Assembly: GCA_951213105.1 (NCBI GenBank) | Contig: OX578135.1 | Location: 165,158,750 to 165,222,749 of the forward strand | From: Amaurobius ferox | Lineage: Eukaryota > Arthropoda > Arachnida > Araneae > Amaurobiidae | DNA: 64,000 bases | Direction of reading: 5' to 3' | Part shown: in pieces, positions 24,000 through 35,442 of the stretch | How positions within the stretch are numbered: the first letter of the stretch is position 1 | Layout: the number at the start of each line of letters is the position of its first letter | The notes under the pieces: generated by a model | Told to the model about the DNA's origin: nothing | What the model saw: the letters and a program-made list of their open reading frames with translations, nothing else | The model's database searches: none | Made by a program: the position numbers and the translations under genes

Positions 24000-24117
24000 T
24001 TATACTATTCGCCGTAAAAATAAATACCACCAAAACTTTAAAAAATAAATAATTTCCCCCACTAAAACTCTCCAACTTTTGAAGTAACCTCCAGTAAAGC
24101 GTCTTTTACTTGCCAGG

Positions 24118-24420
24118 GCACGGCCGAGTGTAAAGCCCGCAAATCGATCGGGTTGCCAGGGCGACCGGGGCCGTGTGTTGTGCGTCGTAAAAATCTCCTC
24201 GAAAGTGTTCCGGGAGCATTCCAAACTGTCTCTGTGCCGAGGGGTGGACTGGGTTGGATCGATCGGGCGTAATCATCTGCCTTGCGTGATAAATGGAACC
24301 CCAGGGCAAGGTTGGAATCAGCGCCGGGGCTTCTGCGTAATCCGAATGCCAGCGTTGGCCATCCCAGTCTCTGTCATCGGTGTCCAAAAAAGGGATAAAA
24401 AGCGCGTGAGACTTAATCGC
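24118..24420 (-). CDS. Candidate host exon, GC-rich, unrecognised
   Basis: On minus, one frame is open for about 100 codons in a block clearly richer in GC than its AT-rich surroundings. Visible residues include DTDDRDWDGQRWH, PTLPWGSIYH and RSICGLYTRPCPGK, rich in Trp, Arg, Pro and His. An acceptor-like site (TTAACTCTTCAG) lies just before it near 24420. A donor-like GTAAAA follows CCTGGCAA near 24112, where the frame would otherwise stop. There is no clear ATG and I recognise no family, so it could be an internal exon of an unseen gene or a pseudogene. I cannot exclude conserved non-coding DNA. Function is unknown. Confidence 0.3.
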
Positions 24421-24559
24421 TGAAGAGTTAATATTCCTAATGGTATGTTTTTGTCGTGTATGAGCAGAAAGTGATTAAAATACAAATTTGACGTTTTTTA
24501 AACCTAATCAAGAAATTCTAAAGGATGCGGTGAAGGGGGAAGTACGTCATTTAATAAAG

Positions 24560-24563
<4 letters not shown>

Positions 24564-24606
<43 letters not shown>
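24564..24606. repeat. Poly(A) tract, ~43 bp
   Basis: An uninterrupted run of A on plus just before the long-TIR element Z, copy 1. It may be a retro-insertion tail, but I could not identify a body upstream. Confidence 0.9.
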
Positions 24607-24609
<3 letters not shown>

Positions 24610-24621
24610 AAATAATTTATA

Positions 24622-25242
24622 GACTTCCTAGAAAAGTTTTTAAGCACATCAGTAACTTTGTAAAAAATAGGTTCATGAATATGCACAGGTCTATCTGTGA
24701 CCATGACCGGTGGAATAAAATGGATTGCAGAGCCCCTAGTGGAGAACTTAAAATATTGAGATAAAGAACTCGACAACAAAACGAAATAGTCGAAACAATT
24801 CAATTACAAAATTATAGAGCATTGTCTGAGTAGAAATCAAATGTACAGTCTGTTCAAAATGCTCTCCGTTAGCAACAATGCATATTTGAAACCGAAAAAT
24901 AATATTACGGTGTACTTTGACAAGCATTGCAGGTTTCACCGTGATGATACGACTTTTTTATGGATACTTATTGCTTTACATATACGCGTTTCGTTCGTTT
25001 CTAGTGCAGATATCTACTCATTAGGTAACGTTCTACATTTTTGTAATTGGCTTTTCGTCTGTATGGCTTTGTTACCGAGTCCTTTATGCTACATTTTTTT
25101 AAATTGCCCGCTATGGAGCGCTACAATTTATTTTTTTCGATCGGGCATAGTCACTTTATTATAGATAGATGCAACATTTTTAGTCATTGACTTTTTCTCA
25201 GAAAGTTATTGAGGTGCTAAAGGACTTTCCTAGGTATCCTGT
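24622..25242. mobile_element. Long-TIR element Z, copy 1
   Basis: The two ends are inverted copies over about 200 bp with many changes. Left has CTAGAAAAGTTTTTAAGCAC, CAGTAACTTTGTAAAA and GACAACAAAACGAAATAGTC. Right, on minus, has CTAGGAAAGTCCTTTAGCAC, CAATAACTTTCTGAGAAAA and GGTAACAAAGCCATACAGAC. The ~250-bp centre has no codons that I recognise. A second, interrupted copy is at 60300-61660 and an end fragment is at 12772-12809. It looks like a non-autonomous TIR DNA transposon. Confidence 0.7.
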
Positions 25243-25919
25243 ATAAAATTAAAAATCTATCTGTTTGGAATACGTTCCCCTTGCAGATAACGGCAACCAT
25301 GGATCAGTTTATCTTTTATTGTGCAGTCATCAGCATCGACGGTCCATGGATGCTGTCATCTGCAATGGGAACGTATTCCAAATTATTGAGATCGCCCGTA
25401 CAGACGAATTCTGTGATGATCAACTTGGTCGTGACAGCTTAAAGGGGAAAGCAGGACCGTAAAACACCTTCATGATTAACGACTGAAGCAGAAACCCCGT
25501 TCCCATCTTTTAAATAGTATACATATTTCATTCACAATTCAAACTCGCGTGGAAACAAGATGAACGGTAACATTGCCAAAATCGCGCGCATGATCAATGC
25601 AATTAACAAACAAGATGTTATACAGAAATTGTTTTCATGTTATTTGACAAGCTACCATCTTTCTGAGTTCTGAGAGAAGGGGATTGAAACATGATCTCTT
25701 CCTTCCCCCCCCCCCTTGCTACCGTAGTTATCCTAGAGAATTATATAGGAGAATTACATACGCCTGCTATACCTTATGGCAAAGAAAATATCTATTGCAT
25801 TCTCCCAACTTTTTCTAGGTCAGTTTCGCAATAGTACCCAAGGTACATTATTTACATATTTAAGGGCAGAAATATGAATGGGAAAGAGCTGGTGTATTCG
25901 AATCAGAACACTTCATATG
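25243..25919. other. Spacer with a 120-bp foldback
   Basis: TTTGGAATACGTTCCC (25264-25279) is mirrored perfectly by GGGAACGTATTCCAAA (25367-25382). Inner pairs GCAGAT/ATCTGC and CCATGGAT/TCCATGGA extend the fold. The remainder (25383-25919) shows nothing I can name. Confidence 0.6.
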
Positions 25920-26889
25920 AATGATGAAGCGGGATTGCTTCAAAATGGTTGCGACGAGGCATAAATTTGGGACTCCTGCCTTGCTACCAGTTACTAATAG
26001 GAGGTAAAGTCATTCAAATAGGTTTTCCGGAGTCATCATTTAGAGACAGACTTTTTTCTCTTGTCAGCAAAAGTTTTCTATCTATACCTACCATTTTTTT
26101 AATAATTTATTTGACTTTTGGTAAAATGGAAGCAGTTCTTTTGAGACACGGTGTAATTCCGAGTGTACGGAATTTATCTATAGGGATTACAGTTCTTATG
26201 TTACGATCTTATGTCTTATGTCATCGTAGATAGTCCTCAATTCTTCGCAAAACTGCAAAAAAGCAACAGTCTGCCCAGTTCTTGGCGCTTAACAAAGTGG
26301 CAAAGCAAATCACAGACAAAATGATCATTACGGAATTGCTAAGCGGGATTTGAAAATACGATTCTTTCGTTCGACAGAATTTGGCTCGGGTTGATACACA
26401 TGCATAAGACTTTGCTTTTTATCCAAGTGGAAATGCGGCTGTTGCATAACATTGCTAACAAACTATGAACCATTATCACTTACTTTTCTTAGTGGCAATA
26501 GTAAGTGAATAGATTGCATGTTACAATAACCTCCTCCAGTAAGGGCAAAGCATTATAGTAATATGAGCAATGGCAAATAGTTCTACCACGTTTGTCGAGT
26601 AGTCTTCTACTATAAATATCCATCTTTCCTTATGTTTTCTTTCTAGTAATGGTCGAAAAAGGTCTATCTCAAGGCTTTCAAGTTCTTGACTATAAAACGG
26701 AGTTTATAGTAAAGTAACCCAACAAGTTTCTGCGTTGATGCCTTATATCAATTACATTCAATGCAGTTTTTCACATAATCTGTTATATACATTCCCATAA
26801 CATTATAATAGTATTGTATTGAGATACGATTGTATGTTTCCCCTATATACCAAAGACCCGCCTCTGGGACATCATGAAATTCCTTTAAA

Positions 26890-27330
26890 CTTCCCCTCTC
26901 TCTTTCTCTCTTAAGATGGTATTACACTAGTTGAGATTTGTCTGCGATTCGTTGAGATTCAGACATTGAGAGTATTGGTATAGTACTCCACTGTTTATTA
27001 TATATTCACGTTATATATTCACGTTATATATTCACGTTATATATTCACGTTATATATTCACGTTATATATTCACTATTATATATTCACGTTCGGTCCTTT
27101 TAACAAGATCTCCATCATTTGAATGACTTTCAAAAGTCACCACTGTTTTCCGAATACCTTTCAGCTGTTCAGAACTCAAGTCAATGGATTGATAAACGAG
27201 AGAGTTCGCAATTACAGAGCAAACATTACAAGTTTCTTTTCCATATTAAACCGCCATTCTGGTCGCATATTGAACGAAACTTATATCTGCGATGAATTTC
27301 AATTTCCTAGTTAGCTACTGGCATTTTTAC
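26890..27330. other. Insert or unaligned stretch within Gypsy relic
   Basis: Between the RNase H and integrase remnants lie a CT run (26896-26912), the 13-bp tandem array and a 63-codon plus-strand frame (27123-27314) that I do not recognise. Part may be a decayed connection domain. Confidence 0.4.
26997..27090 (+). repeat. 13-bp tandem repeat, ~7 copies
   Basis: TTATATATTCACG is repeated about seven times. The sixth copy is altered to TTATATATTCACTA. Confidence 0.9.
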
Positions 27331-28334
27331 ACTGTATGACTGGAACTGCAAAGCCAACCTGGTCAATAGCCATAACGGGGATTTTAGGCGCAAAGCCATT
27401 TGGCCTAAAAGCCAGGTTAATGATTGGATACTATTGTTACTTCTGCTTCTTCGATATGACCGCGGAATTTATTCCCAATATTATAACAAGTGCTTCTCAT
27501 TCTGCAATATAGAATAGTTTTTTCAGAATGTGTCAGGCGACGACTAATGTATTCTATGAGGTATTCATTCGAGCCTTCTCCATGCAACAACTAGTCCCTA
27601 GTTACTATCATTGATTCGAATCACATAAGACTGATTTGGTTCAGCTTACTTCAAGACCAGGGAGAAAACTAACTTTTTCTTAAATTTGTGAAAAGTGGCT
27701 TATTCGAGATGACCCCATTAATACTTTCAGAAAAAAGTCAAAAAGATCTGAAAAAATTTTAAAAAATGACTCAACATGTTTTACATTTTAGGAACTGATA
27801 TTTTCGCATTAAATTTAAATTTTCCAGGATCAACACCAATTCCTTTATTTGTATTCCAATGCCCTAAATATATACCCTTCGGCAGGCAAAATTATAGTTT
27901 TTTTCTCGGTTAGCTCAATTAAATTGTATACCCAATCGTAGAAAGACTCATGTGAGTTTTTTCAAATGATCCTCAAATCGGGAGTACAAGACAATGGCGT
28001 TATTCAAATGCACTCATTTTGGCTTGTATTTATATTCGGCTCTGAAATATGTAGAAATTGTGAAATAATCTCTGTAAAAAATTGAACACATTTTTAATAA
28101 CGGGTGTCACGTTGGATGGCTGAGAAGGAAATATTCCGTTAATTACCTCTAAACCATATATTTCTTGAGGTGGAATGTCAATCCATTGAATATGTATATA
28201 TCCAGATTCACTAGAACTTTTACATTTGAAAAACCGTTCCAGAAGCAATCCACAAGTCTTTGGAATGCAGGCAGAGCATTTTACTTTCTCTGCAAAACAT
28301 GGTAATGTATAGGGAAAGTTGTAAAGAACCCCCC

Positions 28335-28407
28335 TGCCCCAACCGGGAATCGAACCCTGGATTTCCGAACTGTCCAGCCGATGCTCTTTCCGTTGACCTC
28401 TTGGGCC
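28335..28407 (-). mobile_element. tRNA-like SINE segment (73 nt)
   Basis: On minus, 5' GGCCCAA and 3' TTGGGGC pair as an acceptor stem with one mismatch. Box B is GGTTCGATTCC, an exact consensus for polymerase III, and box A is the weak GAGGTCAACGG. The anticodon arm does not fold normally, so a working tRNA is unlikely. It is related to the copy at 12661-12760 (shared AATTTCG-CCCA lead-in). Confidence 0.65.
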
Positions 28408-28629
28408 GAAATTTCAAACTCTCATCGAAGTGGACTCTGCAAAGTATTGGAATCGTATCGAAAATCGCAACTCGAGTTTTCTCCGGATATATTATCAAAA
28501 TCTAAAATAAAAGAGTGCGTGTGCTTGAATGTATCCATTAATTGTTTCTTTTATACGTAATTTTCGACGACAAAAAAAAAAAATAAGACTAACCCCATAA
28601 CTATAGAAACAACCGTTCTCAAGATATTT

Positions 28630-28632
<3 letters not shown>

Positions 28633-28696
<64 letters not shown>
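28633..28696. repeat. (TA)n microsatellite
   Basis: About 32 TA units inside the P-family copy. Confidence 0.95.
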
Positions 28697-28701
<5 letters not shown>

Positions 28702-29014
28702 ATTTTTGCCACGTTACCTTTAAAAATATGCCCAGTCTCCAAATGAAAACGAAAACTGAATTAAAACTGAAAAGTTGGTGTTATTTCAAATAATTATTCA
28801 TGTCATTATTTTGCACTATTAAACTCAATTTAATGGATTATAAAAGAAAGAAAGGGAAAATGAATTTGAATGTGCAATCAAAATCATGTACTGCCCACAT
28901 CAGCATTTTTTTTTTTTTTTTTTTATCCAAACGATATTCTGTTGAATGGAAAAATTCCAAAGGGTGCAACCAAAGCTATTTTGATTTTATTCCTAATTAT
29001 TTTGATTTCATTCC

Positions 29015-29050
29015 TATTATACTAATTAGTGAGCACTAATTAGTATAATA
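29015..29050. repeat. Perfect palindrome, 16-bp arms, 4-nt loop
   Basis: TATTATACTAATTAGT, then GAGC, then ACTAATTAGTATAATA. The arms are perfect. Confidence 0.9.
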
Positions 29051-29346
29051 ACCAGATCACAGATCGATAGTAGACATGAAGGCCGCATGCTTTACATCAA
29101 GTATAAGATCAAAGAATAGGCGTCAGCAACAGTAATGGTATTAAACGACGATAATCTACTCAGAGATGAACGTTTCCGTTAGGATTAAGACTACTGGAGT
29201 AATACTAACTATTTTATAATACTAACTATATTAACTAATACTAACTATATTAACTATAAGCAGTTTTATTTCAGTTGGGTGGTGAAGTGGCTCAGTCCTC
29301 TATTATGAGTGGATGCCAAAAATGCTTATTTAGGCCCCAGGCTTAG

Positions 29347-29512
29347 TCGGCTTTCTTAGGTCCCAGAAAGTTTAGTCGGGCCCTGATCATCAAAGTACCG
29401 ACTTCCGTCTTTGATGTCCAGTACAAATCCAGACTGTTCCGGAAAATTCGCCTCATAGACTCCGATTTCCTGTAGTGAAATATTTTCAGGAATCTTCCTC
29501 ATTGCGTGTAAA
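29347..29512 (-). pseudogene. Possible PR/SET-like coding remnant
   Basis: On minus, about 55 codons stay open, reading AMRKIPENISLQEIGVYE and then GFVLDIKDGSRYFDDQG before a stop. The order of an EIGV motif followed by an acidic, aromatic D-DG--YFDD phrase faintly recalls PR/SET methyltransferase domains, but the middle of such a domain is missing. It could be an exon scrap or chance. I have no second copy to compare. Confidence 0.2.
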
Positions 29513-30540
29513 AAAGCTTAATCCAATTTAAACGTATTCATATTTCTTTTAAATGAGTTCTTTCAAATCTTCCCTTTAAATTTTATCTCGTTGAAAGGGA
29601 AATTCACACATTGATTCCAAAAAGAATCGTAAAGCTAACATCGAAATCTATATCTTCGTTCCTATGGCGATAATGAATTCCTCAAAATTTCTTAAATTGT
29701 TTATTGTGAAGCCAACATCAACCGAGGTCCCATTACAAATTGCGCGTAAAAGTAAAAAGTTAAAGAAATTATTCCGCCTTAAGCTTTAAAAAAAAGGAAT
29801 AACCCTCGTGACTTTTAATTAGCCAATTAGATTCAGAAATTTGAAAAAACCAGTTCATTAATATTCTCTATAGAGCAATGTTTTTCAAATATGTTCTGCT
29901 GAACTCTTGGGGTTCCACGACAGATGAATCGAGCAGTTTTGATTGCGTGTTTGTCCATGTCTCTCAAACAAATTGAAGGATTCTGATGAAATAAGGTACT
30001 AATATCTGAATCGTTAAAAAAAAAAAAAAAAAAAAAAAAGATTGCTTATTTGCAACGAAATCGAATCCAACTTGATCTTCCTTATAATCTTCCTTAAGAA
30101 AAATCTTCGAAAACAGAAAATGCATTTTATAGTATATTTATGTTTTAAATGCTAGGGACATTAACTGTTTAAATGTAATTTTTTTAATTTAAACTTAAGT
30201 ACCACCATTTATAGAACACTAATAGACGATGCTATGTTACCACACCACACAAGATATTTATATATATATACTTCTTAAAATATGAAACTGCAAACCATAA
30301 AAAATAAAATATATTCTCATTACAAAAATAGTGGATGATTTTTATACGTTTAACATAATAAATTGACACATTTGTTTGCATTCTGAATTAAATTGGTTGC
30401 ATGATATGAAGGCAGAATATACTTTTGGTTCAGTTGTGGATAGCTATAAAAAAAACCCAAAGAGGGAAATCGATGGACACAAAATACAAGAGTTTGGATT
30501 TTGATCGCATCACAGTACTTCCCCTTTGCCTATAGGGCTA

Positions 30541-31280
30541 CCCATAAATTTTTTGCACCAAACGGATTCGCCAAAAGGGGAACTTTTTTAGCAGAAGAAA
30601 AAAGTTTTCACCTCTAGAGAACGATAACTGAAAGTCAAAATGGCAACGAAATTTACGTACATTATGCATATAACTTGTATAGAGTATCCGAATGTTTGCT
30701 TTAATTTACATTTATATATTGTTAGTATGACTGAAAAATCTGGTTGGTCGAAAAGTATCTACAGCATAGCCGTAGGTAAAATTGGTGACATCAGTGTGCC
30801 CACAGAATAGCCATTGGTAGTGGTGACATCAAAAGTGGTGACATCAAAACACATGCCAAACATATGAAAAAACATAAGATAATTACATGTTTTTCATTTG
30901 TTTTGCATGTGTTTTGGTGTTTATTATATGTTTTGATGCTATATGTTTTTCATATATTTTATTGTCACCACTTCTGCCTACAGCTATGCTGTATAGAAGT
31001 AGTGACATCACTTTTCGATCCATCAGAATTTGCAGTCATACACTAACAATATATACATCAAAACGCATGCAAAACATATGAAAATATGCGCTTTATCTTA
31101 AAAATAGTTAAATACGCAAAAGTATGCAGACTATGCATTTTGCATCGGTGCTCTGTCATAAATGATGCATATGGAAAATAAAGTGCTTTCTATCGATGAA
31201 CTTTTGAACTTCTGGTGTTTCTTGTGCCAAAAAAATATCCCCTTTGTGAATCAGTTTGGTGCAAGTTGCACTCGAATATA
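30541..31280. mobile_element. Foldback element with nested palindromes
   Basis: Outer inverted repeats: TTTTGCACCAAACGGATTCG and CCAAAAGGGGAACTTTTTT (30548-30595) against GAATCAGTTTGGTGCAA near 31249-31265, with about 45 bp matched. Inner inverted repeats: TATTGTTAGTATGACTG and GGTCGAAAAGT (30716-30762) against ACTTTTCGATCC and GCAGTCATACACTAACAATA (31010-31051). The centre holds GTGGTGACATCAAAA twice and mirrored GCATGTGTTTTG phrases. The whole would fold as one long imperfect hairpin. It is non-coding and its class is unknown. Confidence 0.65.
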
Positions 31281-31850
31281 TCTATCAGTTTTCTTTTTCT
31301 TATGAATTACTAACACAAATACACGGCATACATATAAATGTTCAGAACTTTTTAATTAATTCGAATTAAAAGGAAAAGAAACCCTCGACACGCCGTTTTG
31401 TTCGGGACCCCGAATTTCACCGTATCCGAAGCTTCGATTTTCCACTACACATCCAGACACCTTCTTTTACTGTGTAAGATTGAAATGTTTAAAAATTTAT
31501 GGACACCTGCCCCCTATATATACAATTTATTGTAGGCAAAGTATAGAATGACTAAATGTTCCATACCAAATAATTCTCTTTTTAGATGAGTTCCATTTAT
31601 TGCTTGTACTATCGGAAAAATGGATCAGTGAAGCCCCCACGTCTTTCGCATTTTCATTGATTGGTTCAAGGAGATGGTGCATTAGGAGTAAAAGCTCTCG
31701 AGACTATATAGCAGCAGCAGGACTGGGGAAAATTTGGACGCTCGCGGGTTTTACTATATGTGAATGCGAGTTATTTCTTGTTATTCTTCAAACCCAAAGG
31801 GGGTCTGAAATGAGTTCACGAGAGATTTCAGTAAATTTCAACTTTTCAAT
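31281..31850. other. No gene seen
   Basis: A 97-codon open frame on plus (31600-31893) begins at a non-ATG codon and runs into the M-family repeat, so I do not accept it. There is nothing else. Confidence 0.4.
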
Positions 31851-32352
31851 GCCTTTTTTAACACTTTACAACATAGTTGAAAAGTGTTTATGACATTGTT
31901 CCTTCTGTCTGTCTGTCTGTCCGTTCGCACGATAACTGCCGTAAAAATGACTTTATCAAAATGAAATTTTAGTATATTCTTGAGACCGTCTGTGTGACTT
32001 ATGGAAATGTAACTGAATAATATCACCCAATTAGTTTTGGATTGAACCCGGATTGAAAAAATGAAATACATTGAACCCTATGGGACCTAATTTTTCAAAC
32101 GTTTTTTAAGAGAATTTAAAATTCACAAATCACTTCGAAAGTTTTAGGAAATATTCAAATTATCCCATAAAATATATAAAAAATAATTCAGCAAAATATA
32201 TTCGGCAGTTTCTTAAATAGAAATTAAAATAATAACTACCCTCATATAATAAAGAGACACACGTGGCCCACTTCAAAATAAAATAGGGCATCCATCTTTT
32301 TTCACAGAGTAAAAATCATGATTTTTACAGTTCTTTTAAATTTATATTTTGT

Positions 32353-34189
32353 GTTACATCCAGTGGCGGCTCAAGTCAAGTGGGGGCCCCAAGCGGTAAA
32401 CATTTTGGGGCCCTCAAACTCAAGTTCGAAATAGAAACTTGTTTTTCTTCTTCTGCATTACAAATTTCACTTAAAGCCTCTTTTATATGGGCGAATCCAA
32501 GTTTTATAGCTAATACAGCATCTGGTCTTGCTGACCATCTTGTATCAGAACCTCTTTTCAGGGAGACGGATGGTTATCTTTATACATTTCTAGTTTACTC
32601 GTTAAAATTTTCCAGCGATGAGTTGACGCAGAGAAAAATGTTAATAACTTCTGCACTAACATAAAATATTAAACTGCAGCGCTACAACTTTCTGTAGCGA
32701 AATTTCCAATTAAATTCTGTAGCGAAATCTCCAATTAAAGAATGGTTAACACACGGAATAAACCGCACTTGGACTATGTCCTTTAATGCGTGCTTGCAAA
32801 CCTGAGTACTTTCTTGACATATTTGAAGCATTATCAAAAGATTGTCCTAATTTTGTTAAACTTTCCAAAATTTCTTGTTCCAAGTATGAAGAGTTGTGTT
32901 TATCTATGGGAAATTCTGTCCTTCATATTACCAAAGGATGAAACATATCACAAAAGTAAGTTGGTCGACATATCGGGAGTGGAGTCAACAATTATACTAT
33001 AATAAGTAGCCCATTTCATTTCTTCAATTATTTCAGCTCTTGATTGCCAATAAGGCTTACAAATTCTTCACAAATATTCTGAGATGAATAGTTCACATTT
33101 CCTCGTCCTTGGTTGGCATATTTTTGTAGATGGAATTTCAAGAACTCGTCGTATTCGCTTAGGTATTCCAAGCAGGTTAAGTAATTTCCTTTCCTATTGG
33201 AATCTTTGTGACCCCTAAATTCTAATCCTAAGCGACTCAATAATTTTATTGTTGACCCAATTCTTTTCAACACTTCTCTCCCGTAAAATGGTTCTTTTTC
33301 CTTTTCCTGTAATGGTTGAGTATCAATTCTATTGAATTGGGTTGATCTTTTGTACAAAGTACACACATGGCTGACATGTGCTCTTTTGAAACTTCGTGGT
33401 TCGATAAAATAACAGTAATGGATCTCCAATTTTGCAAACCAGTTGTTAATTTAGACTTTGATTTTGAAAAGAGTTTGCAAGGGTAGCAGTAAACACTTTT
33501 GCTTGTTTCTGAAAATATCAGTCAAGTTCTCTTTTCCATAATTCCATTTGATTTCTTTCTGTAAAAATGATCATAAGAAAGTCCTCTGTAATAAACTTCA
33601 TCTCTGTCTTTATACACTGATTTCAAATGCTCTATATTCCCGCTACTTTTTGGTTTGTGTTTAAGAATATCGTCAATAATAGCATCTGAAAAAATTGTTG
33701 GCCATAAAGCTATATCATTTATGACTTTGATGTCCATATTCAAGAGTTTGTCTGGACTATATCTTCTGCGTCTTCACACTCCCTTTTATCAGTAGCATTT
33801 TCAACCTCTTGGTGTTCATGTATATATTAGTCTGTGCTCAACTTGTTCTTCTTTTTTCTCTTCTTCACTTACGGGCTTGTGTGTTTCAGAAGAAGTTTCT
33901 AACGCAGACAATTTATCTGAAGTAGATGTTGATGGCAACTCTGTCTCTGAATTTACTGTTAAAAACTTATGCAATGCTTTGGCTGTCAACAATTTCCAGG
34001 TTCTTCTTAATTTTCTTTTCGCTTTTCTGCCCCACTTTGATGTCTTTTCATTTTTTACCGTGAAGAAAGAAGTTGTTTTAATTTTTTGTAAATAAATTGA
34101 ATACTGCGAAATTCGGGGCCCTATTGTATCCCGGGGGCCCCACGCGGCCGCTTAGTCCGCTTACCGTTAAACCCGCCACTGGTTACATC
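32353..34189 (-). mobile_element. hAT element with 8-bp TSD, 1821 bp
   Basis: The octamer GTTACATC occurs at 32353-32360 and 34182-34189. It directly flanks CAGTGGCGG...CCGCCACTG termini (32361 and 34181). Inside lies a broken hAT transposase on minus. The insert breaks an M-family repeat at a point visible in other copies, so the boundaries are certain. The short TIR and 8-bp TSD are diagnostic of the hAT superfamily. Confidence 0.92.
32400..33800 (-). pseudogene. hAT transposase remnant (ZMYM1/DUF4371-like)
   Basis: On minus, an upstream open piece (33743-33522) reads INDIALWPTIFSDAIID and SYDHFYRKKSNG, as in the region before the TTF-type zinc finger of ZMYM1-like hAT proteins. A 133-codon piece (33429-33028) has LGLEFRGHKDSN, GNYLTCLEYLSEYDEFLKFH and ICEEFVSLIG. 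This matches the start of the DUF4371/hAT catalytic region. It continues into YYSIIVDSTPD (about 33005-32970), which holds the first catalytic Asp. Downstream, frames are broken and the dimerisation tail near 32400-32600 is only faint. Stops and frameshifts make it non-functional. In such elements the enzyme cuts DNA at the TIRs. Confidence 0.8.
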
Positions 34190-34651
34190 CGTCCTAAAGC
34201 CGCTTTATTTTGACGTAATTTTTGTGCATCTATATTCTGCGCCAACGCAATTACAACATTTTTTAGTTTAAATTATCATCAAACTTTGATTATTTCTACA
34301 ACGAAGCCTAATTTTAATGGATGCAGAATGTAAAAAAATGATTGTAAAGTTGAATTGTATAAGAATTGCTGAATTTTTTTCACACAAAATTATTTAACTC
34401 TGGAGTCTGGAATAAAAGTGTACAAGTGAAATGTTCACAGCTGTTACATGGAGAAGCAGATGATTTATATTTCGATGACGTCATTTGAATAAAGTTCATT
34501 TTTTTCGATGAAGTTATAAGTTTTCAAGTAAAATAAATTATCGTAGTTCTGTGATAATTAAAAAATTTCACCGCTGAATTTATCGCATTTTGCATTTCAT
34601 TTGGAAAGTGTTTCATAATCAATGCTTTATGCATGATTGATCTTTCTTGTT

Positions 34652-34656
<5 letters not shown>

Positions 34657-34700
<44 letters not shown>
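34657..34700. repeat. (AT)n microsatellite
   Basis: About 22 AT units at the end of the M-family copy. Confidence 0.95.
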
Positions 34701-34701
<1 letters not shown>

Positions 34702-34705
34702 CTGG

Positions 34706-35442
34706 CAGAATACTTTGCGCTGCTCGTGGGTTAAAAAATGTGCACATTCCAATAGTATCCTAAATTATATTATTCTTTTGAAAAATTCTATTCAAATATT
34801 TAATTTAATTCCCATGAAAAGAAACAAGAGAATCTCTGTTCTAGTTTACAAAATTATCTTCAAAAGCGTATTTGAAGAACAAAACATCCCTGTCTCATTT
34901 ATAAACAAATTTGCAAAAAAATTATGAAGTTTGATCAACATACGCCAAAATGAAGTCTCTAAAATGGTAGACATACAAAATTTATCTTGTTTCAACAATC
35001 GGTTAAACACAATAAAAAATATATAAATTTCACCATTTTTTCCAAAACAAAACATGTGGTTCAAATTGGAAATATCAATAATTCCCTTATGTTTATATTC
35101 CAAGGCCGTAACTGATAAAACACAACCAAATGTATAAGGGCGTTCCTTTAATAAATTCATTTTTTTCTCAATTTCTTTATTATTTAAATTGTATAAACTA
35201 AATAAAAATTGTCTACTGAATAAACACATCTGATTTTCTCCAAATAAAGTTTCTGAAAATAATCATAATGCTATTTCTACGAAAGGTTAAATTTTACGAT
35301 TGTATTAATATCACGACAATCCCTGGTCTTAGAAATTCGAAACATAGACGAGGTTACCCGCGGTAAAGTAGAGAACTTTCATACCGAATTCGATAAAAAA
35401 AAAAGCGTTAAAACTGTGGATTTACATGCGAAACAGACTTTT

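Larger units (their letters stand above)
25920..28260 (-). pseudogene. Gypsy-type LTR retrotransposon pol relic
   Basis: On minus, many short in-frame pieces line up in the order of a Gypsy pol polyprotein. The pieces are RT with YGLEV and the IFPSQPSNVTP remnant (28260-28060); a later RT segment, AIVLYSRFEDHLKKL (about 28000), and GIGVDPGKF (27830); RNase H with IEYISRRLTHSEKT (about 27560-27520) and WLLGQMALRLK; then after a gap the integrase zinc region KNCIECN (26770). The integrase core follows with RWIFIVEDYST and VSDNGS and the ERKN glutamate (26640-26360), and a tail with KFMPRRN (25950). Frameshifts and stops are numerous, so it is dead. No gag or LTRs were found nearby. An unrelated stretch splits it at about 26890-27330. 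Family assignment is by motif order, read by eye. Confidence 0.72.
28283..28903 (-). mobile_element. P-family repeat, copy 4, deleted
   Basis: The hairpin end ACTTTCTCTGCAAAACATGG...GGGAAAGT is at 28283-28320. A tRNA-like SINE segment is inserted next to it. The body then resumes at AAAGTATTGGAATCGTATCG (28442). The central part with the microsatellite is lost and a long TA run (28633-28696) is present instead. The other terminus, ending GTACTGCCCACATCAG, is at 28903. It is followed by a poly(T) run (28906-28924). Confidence 0.6.
28925..30540. other. Spacer with palindrome and a weak coding remnant
   Basis: It contains a perfect 16-bp-arm palindrome (29015-29050), an A run (30018-30039), and on minus a ~55-codon open stretch (29347-29512) discussed separately. 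It has no gene I can support. Confidence 0.4.
31852..34705 (-). mobile_element. M-family repeat, copy 2, split by hAT
   Basis: On plus the element starts with its hairpin AACACTTTACAACATAGTTG...AAGTGTT (31860-31888). It carries a (CTGT)n run and ATTGAACCC...CCCTATGGGACC, and stops at the hAT TSD (32353-32360). It resumes at 34190 and runs to TTTGGAAAGTGTTTCATAATCAATG and ATGATTGATC near 34645, then a TA microsatellite. Removing the hAT restores continuity with copies 3 and 4. There is no coding capacity. Confidence 0.75.

Noticed and set aside
26997..27090. A regulatory iteron array
   Set aside because: The 13-bp units are plain AT-rich tandem copies inside a decayed retrotransposon, with nothing to suggest a function.
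28335..28407. A functional tRNA gene
   Set aside because: Box B and the acceptor stem are good, but the anticodon arm and D stem do not fold, and it is related to another SINE-like copy at 12661-12760.
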